64,000 nucleotides of DNA from Ophioderma brevispina (GCA_023653785.1 JAMKCH010049355.1:29624-93623), one strand, 5' to 3'. Counted from the first letter of the stretch, positions 35,621 through 48,279 are shown. Notes: generated from the letters alone by a model not told the origin. Numbers and translations are program-made.

Positions 35621-36169
35621 AAGTATAGTAATTAAAGGCTGATTCAGAGATTTCGAATATAAATTTTTTTGGTGCAGTAATTAAAAATTAGTCATCAAGA
35701 ACCAAAGATAGTCACTTTAAAAATGCTTAGTCAAAAGTTAGAGATACATCAGATTTACAGTTTTTCCATGCCGTAAGCATTTATGCACGTATAACAGTGC
35801 TAGGATACCGTTTTATAACAAAATTTCCGGATCCGGAATTATTAGAACAAAGTTGTGATTTTTCTATATGGGACGGGCTTCGATTTGAGCTTAGTTTATT
35901 CACACAGTGATTAGTATGTGGACAAGCAATTATTATATTTGCAAAAAATCGATTTGTTTGAAATTGAGTGCGCCCTCATCTGGAAATCTCTGAGGCAGCC
36001 TTTACTATCAAATAAAGAATGGGCCCACTCGTACAGCCCAGTATACCTATAGTTCAGGGGTCTGGGGAAAAACCATCCATAAACCTCGGTAGAGACCAAC
36101 TATGGGGATTGGCCCATGGCTACCTCCCGTTGTTCCCTGCCACTGCCATGCTCGTGGTTTATACATTTT
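35621..36169. other. No gene; inverted scrap of repeat E
   Basis: 35810-35990 contains AAATTTCCGGATCCGGAATT and an inverted CACACAGTGATTAGTATGTG phrase related to repeat E. Otherwise nothing is recognised. Confidence 0.45.
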
Positions 36170-37070
36170 AGCCCGTGATCTGTCCCCCGTTACCGTGCAT
36201 CCACCCAGATCCTCCGACGTGCCCATGGTTTTATTCTATATGGTCACTCGTAAAAAAAACCAAAAAATGATTACCTTTTAAAAAAAATTGGGATCCTTAG
36301 GCCGTTGAAACGTCATTTTATGACGTCATCAAATTTGGAGAAAAATATGTAATTTTCATTATTTTTTTTCTTGCATATTCGATAGCCCAGATACATATTT
36401 GTTATTTATCTTCACCTCATTCGCAATATTATTTTTGTTTCTTTTTATATCAATTTTAAATATATTTTCCCATTGACTATTACAAAACAAAAAGTTTAAC
36501 GGCGATGTTCTTTTTCCGCAATTTCTTATTTTACTTGTTTTTTTGGGCCTAAAAAAGTAGCTATTTTCTCTGACAAACATACTCTGCAACCATTTTAAAA
36601 CCCATCTTTTTTAACTATTTTAAAATATGCAGTCGGAGTACTGAGTAAGAAAGATGTTTTGTTCCAAATATATTTTTAGTATGAGCATATGAACGGAAAA
36701 TGATGACGTCATCCAAATTGACCTTTGGGGTAAAAAAATTCGAAATAATGTTTTTACCTTAATATGTTAGCTTTTAGCTGACCTTGCCATCTTAATTTCA
36801 AAGCTATTTGAACCTTTAAAAAACCCACTCATTCAATAGATTAATATACCAACACGATCTATTTTTACATTGATCCCTAATGTAAAATCCCCACTTAAAT
36901 TCCATTCTTTAAAATTGTGATTTCAATTGACTATGAGTTTTAAAAGGCAGGACAAGACAGGGTGTTACGCCTCCAGAATTCGTTATAATGCATCCGATGC
37001 GTATGATTTGATACCAGTGATTAGCTATGATCCTCTTCTTTCCAATGTACCAAAATAAGTACCACATAAC

Positions 37071-38517
37071 CCATGGTTGATCGTTTAAAAAAAACCGGGG
37101 CTTGGTTTAAACCGGCGGTTATAAACCAACCGGTTGAAACCTGGTTTTAACCGGGAGGTTTTGACCGCCTAAAAGTGATCAACCTGTCCAAAACCTAATT
37201 TTGTACATACAATGCACAAAAAGGTTCGATTTAACTTTCTCTTCAAACTGTAATGACATTAAAAAAACACACATTTTGAAGAAAAAGATTTTTTTCTTTT
37301 TTCTTTGAATCTAAATAGGAAGGTGTAAATTTTAAGGTCCAATTCTGAAGTACTGCCCATAGTGGTTTCCAAGTAGACTACTGGTCAAATCTAATTTTGT
37401 ACTAATTAAGCCTAACTGAGAACAAAATGTCTTGATTACATTTGTAAATTAATTTCAAGAAAAGTTTCCATAATGATATGTTTGATGATAGGACCACCCT
37501 TTTTAGATTTTACACCCCGCATGACCTAAACAGTTCAAAAATAATATGCATACACATGTGTTCAAAACATGGCTTATTGTCTGAGAAATGCATTTATTAT
37601 GTCTACATGCATGTAGAGTCAACACCATGTCAAAAACGAATTATGTATCATTGTCAAAATCCCGAACAAAACATGTACAACTTGAATGCAAACATGTGTC
37701 AAAACCAATGTCCACAACTAGGTCCACACATGCAAATTCTGGATGGTCAAACCAGGTCAAAAAGTGGCAAATACATGCTGGTCAAAACGTTACAAATGCA
37801 TGCCATGCTTGTGTCAAAACAGGTCCAACATAGTACCCTACAAATGTATGTGTGGTCGAATCAAGTAACAAATGCAACAATGTCAACAATTAGGTCCAAA
37901 CATACTATAAATGTATGCATGGTCAAAACCTGTCAAAAAAAATGTACAAATTCATGCATGGTCCAAAACAGTACAAATGCAATGCATGGTCAAAACATGC
38001 CATACAAATGCATGAATGTCGAACCAGGTCAAAACATAGTACCAAATGCATGCATGGTCAGAACCAGGAAAAACATGGTAAAAGGCATGCATGTTCAAAA
38101 CATATTTTATACCTCACCTCATCCTTACCTTCCACACCTTTCTGGACCCCACACATAGTACATCAAATTAAACTCATTTCCACACAAGTCATGACACACA
38201 CATTGTCCATTATTATCAATTTACATGATTTTTTTGCAGTTTCATAATTAACAATATTTGGCTTTTTTTTTTCAATAGCTATTTGAATTTCTTAAAATGA
38301 CATTATCTCATCCATACTCCTCAATCTGTTTTCAATAGGTTTCTAACTACCCTCGTCAAGACAATAATTTATTCGACTGTGATTATGAAATTTAGTTTGA
38401 ACCAGGTTCTGACCGGTTAAAACCACTTTGCCCGGTTTTAAACCTGGTTTTAAAAACCGCTTTCTGGTCAAAATAGGGTTTTGGACGGGCAAAAAAAAGC
38501 CACCCCCTGTCCTGCAA
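37071..38517. mobile_element. 1.45-kb element inserted in the left TIR, minisatellite cargo
   Basis: The right TIR continues unbroken from the TCCTCTTCTTTCC block to the GTGTGGCGTC block. The left TIR is interrupted between these at 37070 and 38518. The insert has mirrored ends rich in AACCGG words: CCGGTTGAAACCTGGTTTTA at the left and AAACCTGGTTTTAAAAACCG at the right, plus CCAAAACC against GGTTTTGG. The target duplication is at most a few bases (AAC). Confidence 0.75.
37560..38110 (+). repeat. Degenerate minisatellite, CATGGTCAAAACATG units
   Basis: Units built on ATGCATGGTCAAAACATGTA, with variable CAAATGC spacers, recur about every 30-45 bases. An open frame of 226 codons (37478-38158) runs through it. 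Two other frames are also open for over 80 codons, which argues that absence of stops comes from repeat composition and not from coding selection. Confidence 0.7.
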
Positions 38518-39268
38518 CTACCTAGTGTGGCGTACAATGGCGTCATACATCCGTGAGTCGGCAAATTGTCCATTTTCCAACGGAAAATTTTCGAAAAGCC
38601 ATTTTTGCTTGGCGGGCCAAAAGATGTCGGAATGCGTGGTTTTCATGCAGTTTTCAGCACTACATGATGACAATTGACGAGTTTTACAGATCATGGACTT
38701 TTAGACCCATAATGTGCATAATATTTAGAAAAAACACCTACTACGAAAATTCTTGGGTTGCATGCAACCACCACCTCTTAGCCTTCGACTTCGACGGCAT
38801 ACCCTAACACCCCCGGTGAAGGTGCTACCAATTCGCATTTTGTTTTCGCTACAATAACCAGAACGATGAGGAATGATTACCTAGAACTTTTAATAAATAC
38901 AACATACCTAGATAGCGTCACAATAGCGTCACAAAGTTCGCGAGTTGGCAAAAATTGTATTTCCACGAAAATCCAATTTTGCGCTAATAAAGTTTAGGGA
39001 TATCGGATTTTTCATGCGATTTTCAGTTCCCATTGATGACATTTGATAAATTTTACATAAACATAGTTAAAAGCCGATACTGTTAAAATATTTCGAAAAT
39101 TTATTAAAATTGCATCTTGGGTACAACCACCCCCCTACCATTCGACATTGCGGCATACCTTCGGCAAGGGGCTGCTTTCAAATTTTTTCTGGTCACAAAT
39201 GACCAGAAAGGATGAGACACAATTATCTGGAAGCCTTTTATGAAAGCTTTGGCATGTTAGCGCACCGG
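38515..39268. repeat. Tandemly duplicated ~385-bp module of the left TIR
   Basis: The segment starting ACCTAGTGTGGCG (38518) recurs from ACCTAGATAGCGTC (38906), with GGCAAA.TTGT.TTTCC, TTTTTCATGC.ATTTTCAG, ACGGCATACC and TTACCTAGAACTTTTA in order. The right TIR carries only one equivalent (about 43240-43640). The copies have diverged substantially, so the duplication is old. Confidence 0.7.
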
Positions 39269-39660
39269 AGGAAGTTTACTACTGTGGTAACCCCCCCCCC
39301 CCCCGGTAAGATGGAGGTTAATCACCGTCTAATGTGCATTTTCTGTAATATGTCCCCTAACCTCGGGAGTATTATGCCAACAAAATGAATACCCCAATGG
39401 TATTAAATTTAGTACCAATTAGTATAGCTATGATCTCCTCTTTTTAAATTGATCATAGAACGATCTAACGATCATAGAACCGTTTGACGTCATAACCTAA
39501 GACCCTCCCAAATTTTGCCCTTATTCATTTAAATTAGGCCGATTTTCAATTTGAGCCTAAAAATTACAACGCGTTTGGTTTTTTTGTTTGGCCATTTTTT
39601 TGTCTTTATTATGACAAAGGAAATGGTTATTCTGATCTTACTTTTCATGTTTACATTCAC

Positions 39661-42600
39661 ACCTAAAGAATTCCAATGTTTTGCACCAAACCATCACCCG
39701 CCCCCCCCCTTCCTCAGGAACATTGATGAACTTTCACACTATCTCCATGAAAGGTGGCAGGGTCCGAAGTTTATTTCATTAAACTAAGCGCACATAAATT
39801 GCCATAATTAGATGAAGCCGTTGGGCGTTTCATTTAAGCGTTTCTTGTTGTTTATTTTTTTAGGCAATGTTATATATGACACAACGGGGGATTCCCCAAC
39901 CTTGGATAAGATTTTTTCCTCTTACTGTGAAAAGAGTGACATATTTTGATTGAGCGGTCAATCTTGAAGAGGGATTTTCCCCACTCCAAAAGACTTTTGG
40001 AGTTAAATTTCAATCTTTCGGAGTGATCCCTCAACTCAATAAGCAATGTCGCCCCGTCCTACATTGTGTAGAGAGAATTGGTTTGACAGATCCTTTAATG
40101 GCCGTCCATGCATTGGAACCATATTTTTTTTTGATGCTGTTCAAACATATAGCATCAAACAATAGACAGTCTAGCATGTTGGAAATGTTAAAATGTTCCA
40201 AATGGTGATCAAATGCTTGTGCATCATGATTATGACTTCTACTTGGAAAGGGAAAGACCTAAAAAACCGACCCCAACGACCCATCTGTTCTACAAGATCA
40301 CGGTTTATTCTGTTTAGTGAAACTCTAGTTAAACTTTCACAATTGTTTTTTTCTTAAAATTCGACCCTCCCTCGCCACCACAACACACACCAAGGATTAC
40401 AATAAATGCCAAGGTTCAAATTTTACATAGATAATGTATCACATTTAACACATTTTAAACCAACTGTTGTGAGATTGATGTTTTTGTTTAATCATTTAAG
40501 AAGGAAAAAGGAAAGAAACAATGCAATTCCATCTATATCCCTAAAGTCATAAAGAGAAGAAATGTGACTATCACTGCAAAAAAGGAGCTAGCCGTATTTT
40601 TTCAGTTATATCTAGGCCAATTTCCACATGGTAAGGGGTCCGCTTCCGTACCTTTTTTTTTCAAAAGGTATTTATATGCCGCTAAGGGACGTTAGGGTAT
40701 GTACTTTATTCATTCTCAATTCCGTTATCGGCATTTGTTGATTAGTGCTACTTGGTCTGATCCTCATCCGATTCAATATGCACATTCAATTCATTGTTGC
40801 CCTAATTTCCCCAATATATTCAAGATGAGCCAGGAAAACGTCAGCCTGTAACCAGAAGGTTTCAATTGACCATCACTCAAGACGCAGTCGTGATGATCAG
40901 TAGTTTCAGAAAAATTAGAGTCCCAGTAATGTCAGCATTTTTCCATATTTTTGAAAGTTGATGGTTCCTTCTATGATGGTGCTGGTAAGACAAACCTTAC
41001 ACGGCCGGAATAAGAAGGCTGGTTGCCCATTTCTCCTCACCTCACCAATTATTCCCACCAAGTACCGCACTGACCTTCTGGTCATTCACAAAGATGTTAG
41101 GCCTATATATACAGTAGTTTATAGTGTTTTCAGGGTATTGGGGGCAATCCAAAATGACGCTTCAAATTACCCATGTTATTCACAATGTTATTGGCAGAAT
41201 AGGAGGATGCTTATGATGTGTCTGATGAGTTTTTTGATGGATGGAGGAGTTTCATTAATTGCGCTATGGCAATTACGGTACGGTCGTTGTGTATCAATGA
41301 CCTCTGCTCTATGATGGGGAAGAAATGTGCAATGACGTGACAACATGGATCCTGCTATTAAACGTTGCTCACTTTTGATATCTGAAATCAGCCAACAATG
41401 AGAGTGAATGAATAGGATGAAGATCCAGAGGAAGCTGCACCTGATTAACCAGCAATGATAATGATGATTTAAATTTTAATTTTGTTGTTTCGTTTCTGTT
41501 TTTTGTTTTTTTCCTAAACTAAACCTATCAGATTTCATCCAATGGGGGTCACAATTTGATGCATGCTAATGTTTAAATTTGATACATTCCACTTTGTTGA
41601 CTCAGTACCGATTGAATTAGGCTTTTAAAACGAGGTCGGGGGAACCCGTCCCCCACTGTTAAATGTTTTTATACCTCATTGATCTCTTAGGTCTTATCTA
41701 CAAGGTCACGGTTTTTTTTTCCGTGCATTTCCTATGCTGAGACACTTAAAGGGGACTCCCAGTTTCTTTATAACTCAGAACAAATTGGTGGATAGTTTTT
41801 CAGCATTTGCTTTCTCACCTCCAACTAGTGGAGCCATACACGGCATTATCAGAATTGACAACCATCTTGGCAGGCTATAATTTTAGAATGTAGAATCTTT
41901 GAGACATCTGGTTACACTCAATTTTCAAGCAAATTTTTTTAAATATTCTTTCCAATGCTTGGAAAAGCCATGTAAACACCTAAAAACACGAGTCACGTGG
42001 ACGCTTACATTTCACTTACAAACCTAAAAGAGCACTGAAGGCAGCTATTGTTTTTCTATCTTTTTTGGACTTTAAATATTTTAAAAGAAGGTCTAGTTAG
42101 ATTGGTACCCCCGGCAAATATTATTATGACTCATAGCTATCGTACCACAAGACAAACGAGGATGTGTCGCATTTGCAATCAATAACTTCTACGGAATGAA
42201 TCGATCCTGTCATATTGTGATCTTCTCTCAAAATAAAGGAATGCACCGCTTGGAGCGATGGTCAAAGTCGCATATAATCAAAATCTTAAAACGGGAAATC
42301 AAGATATATCGTTAATCTTGAACATGGTTGATTGTTGGAAATGGTACATCTCGTGTCACCAAATACTCCCAGTTTCTGTTAAGAAAACTAATTTGGTTGC
42401 TGATCCATACAATGTCCCTGCGGTTTTCTCGTTGAACTTTCGGTTTCCTCCTGCTTCTAACCGGGGCTTCTAAACTACTCGGACTTCTTTCCTTAATCTT
42501 CCCTGGTTGTGCTGGACTTACTTGTTGTGTTGAAGCTGAGATTCATCTCTCCGGTTGAAGCGGTTTTAGCAGCGGCGCCCTTGAAGCACTTCCATGGATA

Positions 42601-42889
42601 TGTCGCGGAATTACTTTATTAGAATCCTTCTCTAATTCTGTTGTTTTTCCAGTCTCTTTCCATAGGATATTCACTTAACCAATCCACTGATTTGGAGATC
42701 TGTGTCTTAATGGTAGTGTGAGATCCTCATCTCGAAAATGATGCAAAGTTTAATTTAACCAACGCTCGTTGAAATTTTCTAGAGAGATCGTTTGCCCGAT
42801 ATACAACCGTCTACCATGTCTACCATTTCTATTGTCTATAGACTGGGTCATCATCAATTTACCTCCCTCCAACTTTTTTTTCTTTCTTA
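39661..42889. other. Core of the 8.4-kb element, unassigned coding fragments
   Basis: Plus-strand pieces look protein-like but broken. One is NVIYDTTGDSPTLDKIFSSY then CEKSDIF-stop, after a TTTTTTTAG near 39863. Another is EDAYDVSDEFFDGWRSFINC near 41205, and DEDPEEAAPD-stop lies near 41420. The minus strand shows basic, proline-rich stretches near 42550. None matches a transposase, integrase, polymerase or ATPase motif that I can recognise. The 118-codon frame at 40958-41314 is the longest. Confidence 0.4.
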
Positions 42890-44530
42890 CGAAAAAATCT
42901 TAACGATATAAGCATGACACCTTAATATGTAAATCAGAATAGCCATTTCCTTTCATATACAGCAACACGTGTACCACCTCTTGTTGTGTCATTTTGGCTC
43001 CCAATTGAAACTTGCTCTATTCTTCATGGAATATCGGAGAAATTTTTGGTTTCTTGGAAATGTGATGTCGTTGTGACGTTATGATGGTACCTTTATAAAT
43101 AGAAGCCCATATAGCAATGATTTGAATTTGACCCACCATTGGGTACTTGTTAGAATATTATAGGAATTGGACAACCCCGAGGTGGATATATTGTTAGATA
43201 CAAAGTTGGCCCTCGCTACGGGAGGGGGGACACCCCCCTAGTGAACTTCGTTCGGGTGCGCTAAAATGCCATAAGCTTTCGTTAAAAACTTCTAGGTAAT
43301 CGTTCCCTCTCCTTTCTGGGTATTTTTAGCGAAAACAAATGCATCTATGCACCTTCACCGGGGTTAGGGTATGCCGTCAAAGTCTAAAGGGTCAGAGGGG
43401 GTGGTTGCCACCTCAAAGATATTTTTTGGTGTATTTTTTATAAAATATACGCCCATATGGCTCTAAAAGTCTATTTTCTTTAGGAACTAGTCAATGGTCA
43501 TCATTTAGTGCTTAAAACCGCATGAAAAACCTACATTCCTTCTCTTTTAGCGCAAAAATGGTTTTCGAAAATTTTCTGTGGAAATGGCCAATTTTGCCGG
43601 CTCACATACTTTGACGTCATTGTGACGCCACACAGGTATGTTGGTACTTTATTGGTACTTAGTTTGGTTCAATGGAAAGAAGAGGATCATAGCTATTCAC
43701 TGTTATCACAATCATAAGCATCGGATGCATTAGACGATTCTCGAGGGGGTTAACCACCCTGTGTCCTGCATTTTTACAACTCTATTCAATTGAAATCACA
43801 ATTTTTAAAAATGGCAATTTTAAGTGGGGATTTTACATAGGGCTCAATGTAAAAATAGATCATTTTTGGCTTATTCCTCATCTATGAAAGTGGGTTAAAG
43901 GTTTCAAATATGATCTTTGAAATTTGAAGATGGCAGGTACAACATATTACGGTAAAAAAAAATAATTTTCGAATTTTTTACCCCCAAAGGTCAATTTGAT
44001 GACGTCATCATTTTTCGATCATATGCTCTACTAAAAATATATTATTTGGAAATAAAACATTCATAATTCTTACTCAGTACATCCTTGCATATAAAATAAG
44101 TTAAAAGTTGGGTTCAAATGGTTGCAGAGTATGTTGTCAGAGAAAATACTACTTTTTTCATGCCCAAAAAACAAGTAAATAAGAAATTGAGAAAAATCGC
44201 CGTTAAACTTTTTGTTTTGTACATAATCACTGGGGAAAATATATTTAAACTGATATACAAATGAAACAAAAATATTATTTGCGGAATGAGGTGAAGATAA
44301 ATAACAAATATGTTTATCGGGGCTATCCGAATATGCAGGAAAAACATAATTGAAAATTTACATATTTTTTCTCCAATGTGATGACGTAATCAAAATGACG
44401 TCATCAGGGTTTGCATCCAATTTTTTTAAAAGGTACATCATTTTTCTTGTTTACTAGACCATATGAATGCAACCATGGTCAAGTCGGCGGATCCTGGGGG
44501 GATCCTGTAACGGGGGACAGCTCACGGCCT

Positions 44531-45098
44531 ATTTATTTTACCCTTTTGATCACAACTTCCACTTAGCATTTCTTGATTACTGTGGGCTGAACTGAAACAA
44601 AGCAAGTTGGCTTGGGAATCCAGTTTACATTTTGTGATTTTAATTGGTTTAGCTAAGTCCTATATAGTTTTCAATCTTATGCTTCTGATGCCATTCTCTT
44701 TTGTTTGTTTCTTTCTTCCCTTTCTTTTCTCTTCTCTTTCTCGCTCTCCCTCTTCTCTTTTTCCCTCTTTTTCTTTCTTTTCTTCTTTTTGAGGATCGCG
44801 GGGGGGGGTTTTTCCACCCCCCACACCCCCCCATGGCGAGGACCTTGGTGGCACCTTCTCATTTTTTTTCCGATTTTTTGACAAATTGGTGTCCAAATGC
44901 TCAGGGGATCAAGCTACAGCAAATAGAGTGAGGAACAAAATTATCTTAACCATCATCATTTTATAGCCCACCACTAATCATAGATGCTCCTTGGGAATTT
45001 TCATATGATGCAGTGAAGGGTCACTTGCCAAGTTCAAAGGTCATATGAGGTCAAGTTATAAAATAGGCTGAAAACATGAAATTGGCATAATATGAAAA
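44531..45098. other. No gene; strong pyrimidine tract and AGGTCA words
   Basis: 44690-44800 is almost pure C/T on the plus strand and gives the purine-rich (K/E/R) minus-strand frames there, which are shadows. 45005-45060 carries TCAAAGGTCATATGAGGTCA. Confidence 0.6.
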
Positions 45099-45108
45099 GT
45101 TGGAAGCC

Positions 45109-45563
45109 CCGGGGGTGGGGGGGGGGGCAGTTGTATTCAAAGGTGGATATGATGCGTGAACATGGACTTCCGAAATGCACCCTAAACAAGTATTTCCACC
45201 GACTAAAAACATACCCTAAACAAGCATTTTGGTCTGTTTTTGCTACCATAAACAAGTCTTTTGTCAGTTTTTGCTACCTTAAACTAGTAAGCAATGCATT
45301 GTGTTGATAATATACCCTTATTATCTGGATTTGCTCATGTTGCTTTACTTCCAAATTACAATATTATTAATGATTTTGATCTCACGTACATCAAAATTTC
45401 AGGGTTACGAAGAAAACATACCCTTTTTTCCATATTTTGCTGTTTTGACACCCTAATCAATGTACGCGCGTACATCGCCTATTGGAAAAAAGAGACCCTT
45501 TTTACGCGTTTTCTTGTTCACGCATCATATCCACCTTTTAAATACAAGTGGCCCCCCGCCCGG
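45109..45563. mobile_element. GGGG-ended MITE with 10-11 bp target duplication
   Basis: The arms share TTGTATT.AAAGGTGGATAT then GATGCGTGAAC, mirrored at the right as GTTCACGCATCATATCCACC. The flanks GTTGGAAGCCC are identical at 45099-45109 and 45564-45574. The interior repeats CCTAAACAAG..TTT wording. A long target duplication with GGGG termini fits Mutator-like elements better than hAT. Confidence 0.8.
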
Positions 45564-45574
45564 GTTGGAAGCCC

Positions 45575-46569
45575 AATTGCAACAAATTGGGGCATGCAAC
45601 ATGGGAACATTCATATGGTAAGGTCAAGGCTCACTTGCACAGGTCAAAGGTCATCTGAGGTTAAGTTATGAAAAAAGAGTGAAGGAAAGGTGGATCGTGA
45701 AAGTAGACGACACTTGTGGTTCGAGAACCGCTTTTTATTTATTTCAGTGCAAAATCGCTATATCAGTTCTAATCAACTATTACTATGTTCGTAAATTTTT
45801 TAACAGTCACTCCAAAAGAGTGGAAAATCACTGCAGGCGAGTAAAATTCAGTCAGTAAAGCCTGCAGTGATTACTCTTTAAAGCAACAATGGATAATTTC
45901 TGGAGCAATATCAAGTTTTGTCTAATTTTGATTGGGTATACTGACCTATAAAATTGCCGTTATTGCTTTAACACTTAAGTGCCCAATTGAAGGGGGGGGG
46001 GTCCATAGTACCCAAGATTTGTTTTTCGGCGATTTCTCACTCGTGAAAAATTGTTCAAACCTTCTATTTTTTTTAATTGTGTAACTTGTCGATGCCCTTC
46101 TTTCCTAAAAATTACTAAATTTCTCGCCCTTTTAATGAGATAATTATCTTTTGGGGGGTCGCTTATAGGAATCCCATTAGGCACCATGGGAGTGGATTTT
46201 AAAAATAAAAACTTTGTATTTTTGATTTTGTTGCCAGAAATATTTTTTCTGGCTTATGTATGTTCAATGCATGAAAAAAATTAATTATATAAGCAGAAAA
46301 AATACCCTTATGTGCTGAAAGAAGGCAATTTCAATCATCGAGCACTGCGCGCGATTGCTGTACAAACCTATGGGCAAATACAAATGTCGTATTTACTGGC
46401 CCCCACACAAAAAACAAGGATTTTACAAAATGGTAAGTTATGTTTGTGCTAAAGATATGTAAATTCTAGCGCAGATATAAACATCAAAAAATGATTTTCA
46501 AGTGTCTGCTGAAGCAGGGTCGTGAACATGTTACAATTTGAGCGATTTTGGACGGTATTTTGATGATTT
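45575..46569. other. No gene recognised
   Basis: 45610-45665 continues the AGGTCA-rich host sequence interrupted by the MITE. Near 45815-45880, GATTTTCCACTC-like and CTGCAGTGATTACTC phrases form a loose inverted pair. A 70-codon minus frame (45975-46187) is unrecognised. Confidence 0.4.
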
Positions 46570-46882
46570 CCCCCGCGTGGGGGGCACTCACTTTTTTTCA
46601 GTAGGGTGTGGGGCCCGATTTCCGAACTTGAGGGCTTGGGAACGAATTTTGTCTCCGAACGTAGGTCTTGGGAACCTGAAATTTTGAGAAATTTGCAAGC
46701 TTGGGATCTGAAATTTGGCTAAAATTCAAGCTCTGAGGCCAAATGTTCTGAAAGGGGACCTTAAGAACGAATTATAATGCTTCAACTGGGGGTCTGGGAA
46801 CTGCTGGAGAGACGGGAAGGGGGTCTTAAGGGCCGTACCTAACCGTACCTCTTTCCAATGTCAGTGCCACCCCCTCCCCGGG
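46570..46882. mobile_element. GGGG-ended MITE with CTTGGGAAC interior repeats
   Basis: The ends CCCCGCGTGGGGGGCACT and AGTGCCACCCCCTCCCCGGG are inverted. The interior repeats GGCTTGGGAACGAATTTT, GGTCTTGGGAACCTGAAATT and GCTTGGGATCTGAAATTT. Flanks GATTTCCC and GATTTGCC suggest an imperfect duplication of 8-9 bp. Confidence 0.65.
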
Positions 46883-48279
46883 GATTTGCCCCCTAATTCC
46901 AGACGATAACCGGTGTCATATAATCAGTTCTTGTGACTGAGTGTTCCCCTACGCACCCACTGTCTATTGTGTTCTCCCTTGAGTGCTGTATGATCATTTG
47001 TTTCAGCACTGTACCCATTGGCCTCGTCTACCAAAAATGTCACGGTTTATTCCGTACATGTTGCTATTGTACTAGGACACACTCTCATGATCATGGGGGA
47101 TACTCCGATCAGTTTCTTTTACACCGGAACTCATTTATATTGCACCGTTGGCCTTGTCTTATAACCAAGGGGGTGCAACGCATTCAAAACCAGCCGTCCG
47201 TGGTGGGCGCTGACATTTTGAATATTTCACGGGAATAATTATCAGTTTGGGTGCTTGTATACACACTAATGTTCAATTCGGATACAAACAATCCGCCAAA
47301 ATATCAAGTTGTTGGATGTTGGGTGCTATTGGGTGTTAAATTTTGTCCTACCCATGGCCAACAACGAATGAAATGACACATTCAGGTCGTCTTGATTTAA
47401 ATAAACCACGCCTCTGAATACATCTTTTCACCTACTCGCGCTTGCATATGAAGAAAAAGAATAAGCTGGAAGCAACAATGATCCATGTAACAACTATTAT
47501 TAAACCTGGCCACCTCTACCACATACATTATTTGTATCACTAAACCGGATTAGTGTAATCAAAGCGGCACCCACATATGTGGAAGAAGCGGGAGGCATGG
47601 CCATTGCTTTCTATTGTTGGTACTCTATGTTTTCTTTGTGGTCGGCAACAACATGCGAGACGGTGAATTTTCAAAGATTACGTAACGTTTGCCTCTCTAT
47701 CTCTATAGAACCTCTTTTGTTATAAACCCCTCCAAGGTGGTAGCGTTTTCATTGAAGGCCCTCGGTAGGTGGTTTCTGGGGGGGGGGGGGGTCCCCCTTA
47801 GGCAAACCAACGGGAAAACACTAGCACTATAAGTTAAGGCAATCCTGTAGGCAAGCTAGGTATAGGCCTATAACTCATAAAAAAAATATCTGAATCTTAA
47901 CACCTAAAAAATTTTTTTTAAAGGGAATTTAAAGGGATTAACATCGAAAAAAAAACATAGACCCTACCTAAAGAAGACGAACTTTTTTGAGCCCAGTAGT
48001 GTTCCCAAAATGCAGTACAAGTGCCAAAATTTTGCAACCTTAAAAAAAAAACCTAGATCCTTATATTTTGACATTCCAAATTTAAGGACCGATTTTGTTT
48101 TTTTGGTATCCATTTCAGACCCTACGATTGGTATACCCATATTTTCAATCCTACCAAAGATTATCCCGTGACTTTTATTAAAACGGGACGTTAGTTCTTC
48201 TATAGATAAGAAATAACTTCGTTTGTGGACTAGCCAAGAAAATGCCGGACCCATTCACCCCCTACACAACTACAGCCCT
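46883..48279. other. No gene recognised
   Basis: Open frames at 46933-47238 (+) and 47964-48254 (-) lack recognisable domains. A G12 run occurs near 47780. Confidence 0.4.

Larger units (their letters stand above)
36170..44530. mobile_element. 8.4-kb element with ~1.6-kb terminal inverted repeats
   Basis: The left terminus, GCCCGTGATCTGTCCCCCGT, is mirrored at the right by ACGGGGGACAGCTCACGGCC. Similarity continues inward for about 1.6 kb on the right (44530 to ~42890). On the left it runs from 36170 to ~39660 once a 1.45-kb insertion and an internal duplication are discounted. Matching landmarks include TGATGACGTCATC, AACGGCGAT.TTCTTTTTCC against its mirror, TTTTTCATGCG.TTTT, GACGGCATACCCTAAC, and AAAGGAAATGGTTATTCTGA against AAAGGAAATGGCTATTCTGA. 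Outer flanks TATACATTTTA and TATTTATTTTA could be a 9-11 bp duplication with two mismatches, as in Mutator-like elements. Large TIRs also occur in Polintons. No hallmark protein was recognised, so class is open. Confidence 0.85.

Noticed and set aside
37560..38110. CRISPR-like array
   Set aside because: Units are degenerate, spacers are not unique and of uneven length, and the context is eukaryotic.
37478..38158. 226-codon open frame as a real protein
   Set aside because: It lies in a tandem array whose other frames are also open, and the translation is just repeated MHGQN-like wording. No domain.
44649..44896. Lysine/glutamate-rich minus-strand proteins
   Set aside because: They are produced by a pyrimidine-only tract on the plus strand.
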